A stretch of 64,000 bases of DNA from Vespa crabro (Eukaryota; Arthropoda; Insecta; Hymenoptera; Vespidae): NCBI RefSeq assembly GCF_910589235.1, contig NC_060971.1, positions 2,446,826 through 2,510,825 of the forward strand. The letters are read 5' to 3'. Positions 49,104 through 60,330 of this stretch are shown here, in pieces (within the stretch, counting starts at the first letter, position 1; every line of letters begins with the position of its first letter). Made by a program: the position numbers and the translations under genes. The notes beneath the pieces were generated by a model. The model searched no databases and was not told where the DNA came from. It was given only the letters and a program-made list of their open reading frames with translations.

Positions 49104-50640
49104 TACCTCCCTCCCCCCTCTCCCACTTTTTCTCTTCCTCTTTCATTATGCGATAATGTATTATCTATGAATAAAAAATACTTTTGTCACAATATTGCAT
49201 GCATAATTTATATACGCATATCTAAATACCTGAAAAAATATAATATAATCGCCATGACCTAATATATATATGGTGTGAGTGTGTATGTGTAGAGAGAGAT
49301 CATGCATATACAAAAAAATATCATATGGTGGTTTTAACGATCACCAAATGAGAGATTTCTTTTCTCATCTAAACAACAATAATTCATCATAACGTATTTC
49401 AAAACAATAAGAAATATTAACGCATGCCCGATTTAATCGTAGCATTTTAAATCACTCATTCATTAATTCTCTCTATCTCACTTGTGAAATATGAATAAAA
49501 TATATTTGATTTTCACACGTATCTCTGTATAAATCTTTTAAAAAATATCTGATTACGATCGCCCGTACGCAGAGATAATACATTGCAATATTAATAAATA
49601 ATTTTCTTTTTTTTTTCTTTTTTTTTTTATACAGTCTTCTGTTTTTAGTTTAATTTTAGAGCCTTTTCAATGAAACATTATTTGAATTCTATTTATCGAT
49701 TATTTAAAATTACACGATTATTGTTGCACAAAAGTACATATTTAAGAAGGAAATAATTCAAATTATCTCCACTATACATACAATTGTCTTCAATTTTAAT
49801 GTTCAAATTTTCTTTGTATGTACATATAAAAAAATTAGATGAAAATACATAAGGCACGTTTTTCATTTTTTCGATATCAAACCGAACAGAAAAACGTATA
49901 GAGAGAAAATCCTCCTCGTACTTCCTTGTCCGTTTATTTTGATTTATATTTTTATTTCTTTACTTACGTACTTTTGTTTATTTCAATAACTACATCAAAT
50001 TAATGACAATATTTTCCTTTTTTATTTTCTTTTTTTGTTCTTTTTTTTTTCATTCTCTTCTATAATAAATTATTTTCTTAATTACAAGTCGTTATTATCT
50101 CTCTTTCATAATTCAACGTTAGTCAAAGAAAGACATTAGAATGGATAAAAAAAAGTTCATTCAAAAAAATATAATAACAAATTATCCTCAAGGTCTCCAA
50201 TATATGATCTCCGAGAGGATTTATAATAATTTACAAAAAATAAAATAATACAATTTAATAGATTAGAATAAACGAAGTTGTTTGCACGTAAAATTAAAAA
50301 CAACAAAATTATTTCTTAAAAAACACTTAAAGATCACAAAGAGTTAAATTGCATAACATTATGTGAGGCTTGAATTAATAAATTTTCATTATCTTCATAA
50401 CAAGAACTTCGTCGAACAATGAAATATAATATAATCGACGACAAGCGCAATTATAGATTCGTGAATCTTTCGTTGCTCTGATCTCGGGAGTTCGTTGATC
50501 CTGATTCACTGATTCGTCGACTAACAGAAAAGCATAGAATTTGGGCAAATCAATTTATTATAATCGTCGATATTATTATAATCGTTAATCGACAATGACG
50601 ACGATTATAAACATAAAACATAAAATATAAAGCAAAGCAA
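47544..50640. other. Long intergenic / 3' UTR region
   Basis: 3.1 kb rich in T-runs (47690-47725, 48368-48400), with a (CT)n microsatellite. It lies between the convergent ends of the perilipin (+) and MADF-BESS (-) genes and probably includes long 3' UTRs. No coding segment was recognised; the frame 48932-49156 is just a translation of the CT repeat. Confidence 0.55.
49031..49100. repeat. (CT)n microsatellite
   Basis: About 35 perfect CT units, followed by CCTCCCTCCC-type polypyrimidine to about 49140. Confidence 0.95.
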
Positions 50641-51136
50641 TTAGCGTTGTGTTTGTGCATAAACACCGATTTCAGCTTCGAATAAGATTTGATTGATCCT
50701 CAACTTAGCGACCGATCTCGAATAAGAGTCCGGTATTTCAGCGAGTTGAACGGCTATACTTTCGGCAAATTTTACGAATTCTTCTTTTGTTTTTTTTATT
50801 TCGTTAGACGACGCCCTTTCATGATTCAACGTTCCTTCATTTACTTCGAGATCATTAAGTGGACTATTGAGTTCCGGTAACGAATCGTTATAAAGTTCCA
50901 TCATTTTCAAACTCGACGAGGATGATTCTTCAGCGTCTTCGCTCAAGGAAGGATTAAACGAAGTATTCGTCTCGTCATTACAGTTGATAAATGTTATACA
51001 TTCTGGATCAATGTCGCTCACGAGATATTCCTCCTGCAGCTTCGATTCTTCTTCGACTTTCTGTGATATTAAACGATTCTTTTTATTACGCAATAGTAAT
51101 TGTTCGAAAAAAAGCTTAATAATAGTAGCAGTACTC

Positions 51137-51208
<72 letters not shown>

Positions 51209-51209
51209 A

Positions 51210-51274
<65 letters not shown>

Positions 51275-52240
51275 ATAGTAGTAGTAGTAATTTTTCCCTT
51301 ATCGAAACGCGAATCCGCACATACTACTCACCCCTTTGACATATTCGAATGATTTAATTACTGTCATTAGAACATAACACGATTTTCTTCGTAAAAAATT
51401 AATAGATACATATTTGACGCTTAAGTATCTAAGATTACTTTAGATTTTTGATCATGATAATGAATCGTAGGAAATCAATATACGTGATAAGCGGAACACA
51501 CTTGATAGACTCACTAGTATGACTTAGCTGTGTGAATACTACCTAAATTCAAAATTTTCAAATGTCTATAAACGATCCAACGACGGGATATAAAGATAGG
51601 ATAAGGACTTTGACGAATATTCAGGAAAAGATAAATAATACGTTGGAACGAACGTAACCAAAAATTAATGAATAATAATAATAATAACATGTATGTGATC
51701 ATCGAAAGAAAAAGTACAAGAGAAAAAAGAAAAAAAAAAAAGACAAGATGTAAAGATGAAAAAGTACAAGCTTAGTTTCTTTTGATCTTTTCTCACCTTC
51801 TTTCTCTTACTATACCGGCGAGTACCAAATTGAAGGAATTGCATTGCCTTAAAACCAAACCACTTAGAGACGTAAACATCGTCCGGCCTGGTTGCAACTT
51901 CCCGGCTATTCTGAATTTTATGCACTTCCCTCGAGTATTGACACTTCAAGTTAGTTATTTTCTTCTCTATCTCTAACGTATTACAAGATAAAATTTGTGC
52001 GAGCTCTTGGATTGCACGTTTACGTTTAGCCCTATCTCTATATCCACGAGCATTCCAATCCCATAGTACGCGTCTATGTTGATATTCTCGAAGAAGTTCC
52101 AAGGTTTTATCACGGGTCCATTCCATGCCAACGAGACGCGTATTACCTTGATTGCTTCCTTTTTTTACGTTTATATCGTATTCTATCTCGTCCTCGATAT
52201 TATCCTCGTTGTTATTCTCGTAAATCTCGTGTTCGTGCAT
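50641..52240 (-). CDS. MADF-BESS domain transcription factor (Adf-1 family)
   Basis: Two minus-strand exons, 52240-51797 and 51060-50641, join in phase 0 (AAG|GTGAGA; ATCACAG|AAA) to 287 residues. After an acidic N-terminus, a MADF domain (~46-133) carries the pattern TLELLREYQHRRVLWDWNARGYRDRAKR ... AIQELAQIL ... IEKKITNLKCQYSREVHKI ... WFGFKAMQFL, a Myb/SANT-like DNA-binding fold. The C-terminal FVKFAESIAVQLAEIP DSYSRSVAKLRINQILFEAE (~243-281) is a BESS motif for protein interaction. The linker is acidic and Ser-rich. Many such factors exist in insects and the specific orthologue was not identified. The 736-bp intron is dominated by a GTA/TAC triplet repeat. Each exon alone could be mistaken for a separate gene. 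Confidence 0.88.
51134..51290. repeat. (GTA)n trinucleotide repeat, ~50 units
   Basis: Nearly pure GTA (TAC on the gene strand) over about 155 bp, with only three AAT-type interruptions. It lies inside the MADF-BESS intron, 75-230 bp from the downstream exon acceptor. All six frames are open across it, which creates artefactual poly-Val, poly-Ser and poly-Leu frames. Confidence 0.95.
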
Positions 52241-52842
52241 GCTCCGTCGAAATAAATCGTTGATGATAAATCTCGCCGGTACGAAGGTTTATATTATTTC
52301 GAAACTGATCAAACGCGCGGCTCTGAACTCCGAGAATCTATCCCCCCCCACCCTCATCTATTTATTCTCCTACTCTTACTCTCTCGTCGTATCGGATCGT
52401 TCTCCACTTTCTTTCTCACTCTAGACACTGTATATATATATAAGTACGTATATGCGTGCCGGTGTCGCTACCGTGAATTGGGCACGCGTTTAATGATTTT
52501 TGCGTTAAGCTCTTGAAAGACAGAGAGAAAAAGAGAATGAAAAAGAGAGAAAGAAAAAGAGAATGAAAGAGAGACAGACAGAGGCGCGCTTGCTCACCTC
52601 AACTCAATTTTCTATCCTTCTTTCATTCTTTCCTTTTACATCGAAAGCATCGTCTCGACGCGCGAACGCATCGACACGACGAAAACAACCGAGTCTGCGC
52701 GAACCCGATTCATTGTGTTTGCTGATTATTATACTGAACTAGAGGGCGGGAGCTCTACTCACCGGTCCTTCACTTGTTTCCTTTTTACTTGGGCGCATCG
52801 CGCGCGCAATCCTACGCGCATCTTCTTTCGCGCATGCGTATC

Positions 52843-52886
<44 letters not shown>

Positions 52887-53508
52887 CTTCATAAGCGATC
52901 ACGTCCTTTCTCTCAATGCATCGTCGAGTAAACTTTTTGCTTGAAAACGCAACTCGTCGAAAGAAAAGACAAAGGATTTGTCAAATAGGTTAAAATGAAA
53001 ACAAAAATAAATATAACGACATCAATGTTTCCAATTTTTAACTGGTCCTTTTAACGCATTGCCAAACATTATCCAGAATCTAATTACTTTTTTTTTTTTT
53101 GTTATATTTTACTACATAATTTATAAATTTCGTGTTATTCTCAATGGGTCAATTTCTCTTATGGAAGAATAATTATAATTACGCCGAAATTATTCAGATC
53201 GTAATTGAATAAAAGCGTCGGTATTGATATACCATCGATGTCATCGGAAATGATACGTTTCTATAAAATTCAATTTCATTGAATATTTTTATCGATGTTA
53301 ATATTATAGTCTACTATGAGTTAATTATAATATATATGTTATAAGAATTACACTTTGTTAAATATTTTTAGTTTGTTTTCTATAGAGTTATTTTTAAATT
53401 AAAAATCATTGGTTTGGTACAAATGTCAAATGTGTCATTTTGAGGCATTTAATCAGACGTAATTTGGATAAATGACAAAAAATTTTCAAGCTTTAAAAGT
53501 AATTATAC

Positions 53509-53562
<54 letters not shown>

Positions 53563-53996
53563 GTATAAAATTAACAATAATCTCGATTCAAAGTAATGAA
53601 ACCATTATAGATATGAGGTTACGACAATGTTTCGTTTCTTTTTATCTTCTTCAAACAAAGTTCCAAAGAGGATTGGTATGTGAACGAATGCAAAAAAAAT
53701 ATAGATGTACGTATATACATCATACATATGTACATAAAATTGATGAATAACTTGTATGTTCGTGGTGCTCGATAAGCAAAAATACTGATGGTAGCTCGAA
53801 ATGTTTCAATTATTTTGATAAAAATTTGGAAGGAAAAATAATAAAAACTTTATTATCATGCTTTTTATAAAAATAAAATTGCTAATGTAACACGTACTAT
53901 GATAATTTATCACGTGTTAATATTCATTATTAAAATATAACAAGCATGTAAAATTAGATTTCATGCAATAACCTTCAAGTCGTTTCGATTCTTCAT
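52241..53996. other. Promoter region of the MADF-BESS gene and AT-rich spacer
   Basis: 52250-52960 is the most GC-rich noncoding stretch of the window (GCGCGC, TCGACGCG, CGATCACG motifs), with GA repeats at 52520-52580 and (CT)n at 52846-52883. It fits a CpG-containing promoter and 5' UTR. From 53000 the sequence returns to AT-rich with an AT run at 53511-53562 and no recognised gene. Confidence 0.55.
52829..52839. promoter_or_regulatory. NRF-1/EWG-type palindromic site
   Basis: CGCGCATGCGT again, about 590 bp upstream of the MADF-BESS start, immediately beside a CT repeat. Identical to the site before the P450 reductase gene. Confidence 0.5.
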
Positions 53997-54223
53997 TTAA
54001 TAATCAACGTTTCCTTTCTCTTTGTCTTCATGCGTTGCAGCTTGAGAAGAGTTCTTTGTTTTCGATGAATTTTTATCCGTTAAAAGAATATTAAGAAATA
54101 CGTTTGGGTTGTCTTGTCCGCCATTTATATTTCGATTTTCATCGATTTGTTTTTTTGCAAAAAGTCCGATATTAACGATGATCGATACAAAAATGAATCG
54201 AGTTCGACAACGAATATTTTTTT
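53997..54223 (-). other. Coding-like segment, minus strand, unassigned
   Basis: Between TAA at 54224-54222 and TAA at 53999-53997 one minus frame is open for 74 codons. It has a hydrophobic start (RTRFIFVSIIVNIGLFA) and then a hydrophilic part (NGGQDNPNVFLNILLTDKN, SSQAATHEDKEKGNVDY) that looks like protein. There is no ATG in it and no good acceptor in the first half. A second frame (from the acceptor TTTTCAG at ~54231, HVKKIFVVELDSFLYRSS) is open over the upstream half. The two together could be a frameshifted gene remnant or overlapping chance frames. Confidence 0.25.
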
Positions 54224-54487
54224 AACATGGCTGAAAAGTTGGAAATAATTTGTTAATAATTTAAATCTAATGAAAAAAAAAAAAAAAAGAAAAGGAATAA
54301 CAATGTTTTTCAACATTACAAATAAAATAAAATAACGAATAATTTTTTCTACGCTCTTACTTTTTTTTTATATATGTTTTAATTACATATATACAAATTT
54401 AATTATTATTTATCAAAAAAAATATATAAAACGTGTGTTTTCTTTCAACGAAATCACTCGAGAGTGATACCTGTTCGATAATATAAG

Positions 54488-54622
54488 GAACTCGATTTGT
54501 GTGGGTGGAAATACTCCAAGTGGCTTGCAGCGATGGCCTTGATGACAGCAGTAGTACCGTCCTCTACAGGATAGGGTCATCTCTTGATCTGCGAACTGTC
54601 AACGACCCTGAGATATCGTCGT
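54488..54622 (+). other. Candidate orphan coding exon
   Basis: After an acceptor-like ATATAAG, a + frame without ATG is open from 54488 to TAA at 54655. It reads TRFVWVEILQVACSDGLDDS, then SSTVLYRIGSSLDLRTVNDP, then EISSF, with a GTAGAA donor at about 54623. Base composition is clearly higher in GC than the surroundings and the residues are diverse. The reverse strand is also partly open, including a Cys-rich frame. No family was recognised and no partner exons were found, so strand and reality are uncertain. Confidence 0.35.
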
Positions 54623-54657
54623 TCTGTAGAAAAATCGAGAATACTTTCTTTTCTTAA

Positions 54658-55304
54658 ACAATACTTATTATTTATTTTATTAGTTCTTTTTCGTTTTTTG
54701 ATTCCATTTTCTTTGTGCGCATAAAATAATAACGAACATTGGATTACGTATTATCGCAACGTAACAAATTTTGCAAAAAAACGGAATACACGTCATTGAT
54801 TTATCAAGATAAACAAAATAAACACTACGTATAGAAGCATAACCAATAATAATATTATTATTCTAATTACGCTCGTTGTAATATTTTCGAAAAGTACGTA
54901 AAACATATGATACGATTTTCATCGAATTTTTATTTAAGAATAATATTTGTATATTTGTATGATATTATAGTTCACTTTGAAATCTTCATCGATGAGAACA
55001 ATATTTCCTAGTTTTAAAATAGCCCTGGTAAAAATAATGATATTTGAATAAAAAGATTAGATCAAAATTTAAATCAAATACTCAAAGCCCCAATGATATA
55101 CCATTGTGAAAATCGTACGATTTCTCGAAATATATCCACTGTAAAAAGCGAAAACAAGGTTATGTAAATTATATGTAACCTCAGTGAAAATTTACAAGAT
55201 TTTATATATATTATATATATAATAATTTTATATAAATAATTTATAAATATTGAAAAATTATTCTATGTATTATATATAAACTTGTATTTCAATTTAATTG
55301 TGTG

Positions 55305-55349
<45 letters not shown>

Positions 55350-55718
55350 CCCGTGTTTCAAACTAATTATATCAAATTGATTATATCAATAAAATAACCG
55401 ATAATTTATAAAGGAATAAGAAATACAGTAATTTTTTATGATTATGTCTTTTTTCCTTAGAAAGAAAATAAATTGTACAAATGTATAAAAATATTATATT
55501 AATAAAGTTATAATTCTTTTTTTTTTTTTTTTTATCATATAAGAATGATGGCTTGAAACAAATATTTATAAATAAATAAAATGAAAATTTATTTTAATTT
55601 GTTATTTTATAAGGCATAAAAAATAATATGCCAGCATATAGCTTTATACAAATTTACTCTTAAGTTATTCATATTTCTAATATTTGTACACATTCCTAAC
55701 ATCAATTTACATTTACGA
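54658..55718. other. Intergenic downstream of INO80B
   Basis: AT-rich, with an AT run at 55311-55347 and a T-run at 55518-55533. It contains the presumed INO80B 3' UTR. Nothing else was recognised. Confidence 0.55.
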
Positions 55719-57017
55719 TCATACTTTTAATAACATATTCGTTTTATAACATTCTAAACTGCACAAAGGAACACCTGTTTTAGAGCAAGAATATCTCTTT
55801 GGATTTTTACACTTATTTACACCACACAGAACTGGTATTGGTAATTCTCTCCTGAAAAATATATTTTTTCTACATAAGACCTTTATGCCATAATTAAAAT
55901 TACTTATTATATATCAAAAATTTGATAATTTAAAAAAAAATATTATATTTACACTTTTGATGGTTTTAGTGGAAATTCTTCTCCCGGAGGTAAAGATATT
56001 GAACTTCCCCCTATTGTCATGCGATAAGTAACAAGTGGAACTTGTCTCTTAGATGGTTTACCTTTACCAATTATTTTGGATGCTTTTGACTCCTGTTTTT
56101 TTAATAATCTTTCCATCGTTTTTTTCTATGACGAAAACCAAATCAGAATTAACTATTTTGTAATCATAAATATGTGAAAAATTATAAATTGATTAAAAGT
56201 TATCTTTACTTTATCTTTTTCCCTTTTCTCATCAGCAAGTTGTTTTCTTTTCAAAGACTTAAGAGCAGCTTTTTGAATTGCTTCTGCTGTCATAACCTTT
56301 TCTTTGTATCCCGTTGGTAATGACATAAGTCGTTCTACTCCTGGATTTGGTTCTGTATCTGTTTTTCTTTCAAACATTGCCCTTTGTCGCGCAGTCATTA
56401 ATTTTGGATCTTTCGGTTTAATCTTTTTCAATTCATCATCTACCTATATAATAAAGAATTCAATATTTTCATAAGCATTTCATTTAATACAATATTGAAA
56501 ATAAATATGATTATATTTATATTCATACCTACCTCTTCAAGTTTTCCGGATTCGATGGCATCCAGCCATCTTTCTTCTTCGCTACTGGTACCACTGTCTT
56601 TTCCTCTGTTACTCTTTGGTATCTTTTTTTTTGTTGTAACTTTTGAAGAAGATGTAGCTACACATCCTGCTGAACTTAAATTGGTTATCTTGGTAGATTT
56701 TTCACGAACCTTTTCTATACTGTATATTAATGAGATCATTAATTTTATATTTCCTAATATTTGAAGTTAGTTTTATGAAACTCAATATAGATAAAAATTA
56801 TTTGACATATACCTTCTTTCATCTTCTTTCTTCACTTTAACTTTAAATGTTTTTTTTCTTTCACCTTCTGGAGCTTCAGCAGTAAAACCATCGCTATCAT
56901 CATGTATTATCTTTCTCTTTTTATGTTTTTTGTGTTTATGTTTTTTATGCTTCTTTTGGGGAGACACTTCACCTGAATCTGTTATTATTATATTTAGAAT
57001 CTGTTATTATATTTTTC

Positions 57018-57049
<32 letters not shown>

Positions 57050-57275
57050 TATAAGAACATATGTTAAAAGCATTATATCCATTAGTTTATGTGATCTACT
57101 TTTAAGAAATTTACTATCAATAAAATAATCAATCATAATAAACCAAGTTACTTTCTATATTCACATTTCTTAACCTAATTTCACAAATGATCAAAGAAAT
57201 ATTTATTTTATTATTATTAATAAAAATGAAATATTAATTCTTTTATTACATTACATTTTTTGTTAACTTACCCAT
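55719..57275 (-). CDS. INO80B: INO80 complex subunit B (PAPA-1 / zf-HIT)
   Basis: Six minus-strand exons, 57275-57272, 56978-56813, 56719-56533, 56443-56210, 56125-55953 and 55851-55719, give 298 residues. The first coding exon is only ATG plus G, joined to a His/Lys-rich N-terminus (SPQKKHKKHKHKKHKKRK). The PAPA-1 region follows: LTARQRAMFERK-like PKLMTARQRAMFERK, then AIQKAALKSLKRKQLADEKREKDK and ERLLKKQESKASK, ending in VTYRMTIGGSSISLPPG. The C-terminus is a zf-HIT finger: PIPVLCGVNKCKNPKRYSCS then GVPLCSLECYK, with the expected Cys spacing. It is a subunit of the INO80 chromatin remodeller in the nucleus. Exon phases are consistent throughout. It is divergent from DNAJC17, 1.6 kb away. 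Confidence 0.93.
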
Positions 57276-58887
57276 TTTAAAAATAGCAATTTTTCTAAAG
57301 TGTTAATAATAAAGTATAAATCAATGTACACGAAATAATATAATAGATCTGAACCATAAACTATATATTTAAGATACTCAATATCTTAAGTCTCCGTAGT
57401 CTCTGATGTTGATTCGATCAAAGCGCTTTTACGTTTCAAAAATGAATAAATCTAATATTTCATTTTAATCTTGTGAACAATAGCAGTCTGAACAATAAAA
57501 TAAAGAAATGAATTTATAATAATACTATATTTAAATATATATTAAAAATAAGTATTATGTACATTTATTTATATAAACAATATTGATATAAATTTTAAAT
57601 TATCGTTGTTTTTTAGTTCGAATTAATACAATTATTATTATTTTGTTTTGCTTAAGTACCCTCAAATTTATTAATTTATAGCTAATAAAATGCAATATCC
57701 AAATTGCTTATCATATTTTTCTTACAGGTGATTTCTCTTTTCTCTTTTCTTGGTATTCATTTATTTTTTTTTTCAATATCTGCTATTACTATATAAATCA
57801 AGAAAAATAAAAAATTGCTAGATTAATAATAAATTTCATTAAACAGAATATATTTTAAAATAAAATGTTCATAAGTATTTTTTTTTTTTTTGGACTTAAT
57901 AGCTTCAGTAATTTCAATAATAAGAATTATCTACTTACATCTTCTTGATTGTATAATGTCAGAGTTATGTGTGTAAGTACAGTTTTTATTATTTGTTCTA
58001 TAATTTCTAATGCTATAGAACAAACGAACATGTTTCTAAACAGAAATACATGTTTCTAAAATGGTGAAAGTTTAATATAAAAAATATCATCTCTGAAGTT
58101 TTCTTATAATCTTATACTTTCTATCTACTTACATCTCTTAGATTGTAACTTTTTAACAATTTCTAATATATCGATTCTTGAAAACAGAATTGTTTAGGAA
58201 CATCATTCGTTGAAGTAGGTTCTAATGAATATAATAACAATATTAATAAAAAATTAATTTTATAAAACATTCTATACTATATATATATATAAATCTATAC
58301 AATTAACTACTATGTTTACAAGTCAATCTTAAAATTATATATAAATATTTGACAAGTTTAATATTAAAATAACAGTTCTTGTTAAATGTTTTTTGTGCTC
58401 TTTTAATTTGCAAAGTAAATTTTTTTTTTCATACAACTCAATGAACAGCACAAAAGACTTTTTATTTGATATTTTATTCTACATTGATTCTACAAAATTT
58501 TTCTATTCCCATATGCTCTACACATTTTGAAAGTCTTGTTTTATCTATGTAAATATTTTATGATATTATAAAACTTATTTTTATTCAAGCATGTTTTCTA
58601 TTTATATTGAATTTTTTATTTTTTATTCTGCATTTTTTACAAATTCTATATTAATTTATTATAAAAAATAAAATTCTATAAATGGTCCATAGTAATTACA
58701 ATATTCGTACTGATTCCCGCCCTTTTAGTAAATTCTGATTGGATATCGACGTATCACGTTTTAAGATCACACTATACATAAATTCGCAGCGATGCTATAG
58801 ACATCTATCGGTGTAGTAGGAATACATCTAAAATGGAACCAATTTAAGCAGTGTAGTTCTATCAAAGTTTAATACATAAGTGTCAAT
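57276..58887. other. Intergenic between divergent INO80B and DNAJC17
   Basis: AT-rich with T-runs. Only the last ~200 bp (58700-58880) are less AT-rich, with CCCGCCC and GATATCGACGTATCACG, and are taken as the DNAJC17 promoter. Two near-identical short segments with CATCTT/CTTGATTGTA and CATCTCTTAGATTGTA (about 57938 and 58132) suggest a small local duplication. No gene was seen. Confidence 0.5.
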
Positions 58888-60330
58888 ATGGATGTTTACG
58901 AAAAATCATTACATATACTTGATTGCACTCCAACAGCGACAGTAGAGGAGGTATATATATAATACAATAATTTTTAATATAAAAACTTTTATAAAGAATA
59001 TTGTTTATTCATTTTATTAGTTTACTTCGAATGACTTAACCTATTCCAATAGACGTTTTTATCTAAGAATTTATCTAATTTCTGGAGAAATGTTAAAATT
59101 ATTATTTTTTTTTTTTTTTATTATACTATAATAAAAAATTTATATAATTTTATTTATTTATCATATTTTATAATTACAGGTAAAGAAAGCTTATCGTAAA
59201 AAAGCTTTATTATGCCATCCAGATAAACATCCTGATAACCCACGCGCTACAGAATTATTTCATGAAATTTCAAAAGCATTAGAAGTTTTAACAGATTTAT
59301 CTGCACGAGTAAGTAATTATCTTATTGCGATATACCCTTACCTTTTTTGAAAAGTATATATTACTTCAATAATTATTAATTTTTAAAAATAGGATGCTTA
59401 TGAAAAAGTACTTATTGCTAAACATCAATCCAAGCTCCGTACTAAAGAACTTAGTGCTAAACGAAAAAAGTTTAAAGAAGATTTAGAAGCAAGAGAAGAG
59501 GCATATAAGAATGCATCAAGTAATAAAGGTTCTTTAACTGAAGAAGAAAAATTACTGGTACATTTGATATAGAAAATCTTGAAAGATTTTACTTATGTAT
59601 TATTATTAACATTTCATATTTTTAAATATTTTAGGCTGAAATAGATCGATTACAAAAAGAAGGTTCAAAACTATTAGAAGAAGAAATAACCCGTATGAGA
59701 AAAGAAATTTGGGAACTACATAATTTACGACAGGAAAAGGCTGAAACAAATGCAAATTACAGAGTAAGAATTAAATGGAAAGCAAATAGTGATGATTCAC
59801 AAAATGGAGGATACAATTATGACACATTATATCGTATTTTGTATAAGGTATTTATATTATTTTATTACTTGTATTAAAAAAAGGATACATAAGAAAACTT
59901 CTAATTTATATTCTATGTAATATATAAAATTATATTTATTCAGCACGGTGACATTGTTGCACTTGTTTTATCAAGTGTAAAAAATGGCAGAGCTATGGTT
60001 GAATATAAAGATAAGGAATCTGCAGTAAGTATAATATCTTTAATATTAATTAATTATTAAGAAATATTATATTATATTAATTAATATAATTAATGTTATT
60101 AGCAAAGAGCAGTACGAATAGAATTTGGTTTTGCGACGAATCCACTTACCCTCGAAGGACTATGGGAGAAAGAACACATATCAAGTTTTCCAAGAGAAAC
60201 TTTTTATAATAAGTCTCAAACTATATCTAATGTAGAAAAGAAAATGTCAGATGAAGATTTCGAAGCTTACGAAGCTTTTGTTTTAAATAATTTAAGAAAA
60301 GCAGAGGAAAGGAAAAGATTAGAAACATAG
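58888..60330 (+). CDS. DNAJC17: DnaJ homolog subfamily C member 17
   Basis: Six exons, 58888-58950, 59180-59308, 59393-59557, 59635-59847, 59944-60024 and 60103-60330, all in phase 0, give 292 residues. The J domain occupies the N-terminus (VYEKSLHILDCTPTATVEEV, KKAYRKKALLCHPDKHPDN with the HPD motif, RATELFHEISKALEVLTD). A coiled coil (KRKKFKEDLEAREEAYKNAS) follows, then an RRM (RVRIKWKANSD, TLYRILYKHGDIVALVLSS, AMVEYKDKESAQRAVRIEFG). J domain plus RRM identifies DNAJC17 (yeast Cwc23), a splicing-associated co-chaperone. AATAAA lies at 60333, right after the stop. Confidence 0.95.

Noticed and set aside
48932..49156. Frame with a long Leu-Ser repeat
   Set aside because: Produced by the (CT)n microsatellite at 49031-49100.
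50641..51093. Stand-alone 150-residue protein starting at 51093
   Set aside because: Its C-terminal BESS motif and an acceptor at 51061 join it in phase to the MADF exon; the apparent ATG lies in the intron.
51069..51352. Poly-Val, poly-Leu and poly-Ser frames
   Set aside because: They are all translations of the GTA trinucleotide repeat in the MADF-BESS intron, which has no stop in any frame.
54500..54600. Box C-like TGATGAC suggesting a snoRNA in the 54.5 kb island
   Set aside because: No matching box D and terminal stem could be placed, and the segment fits an open reading frame better.
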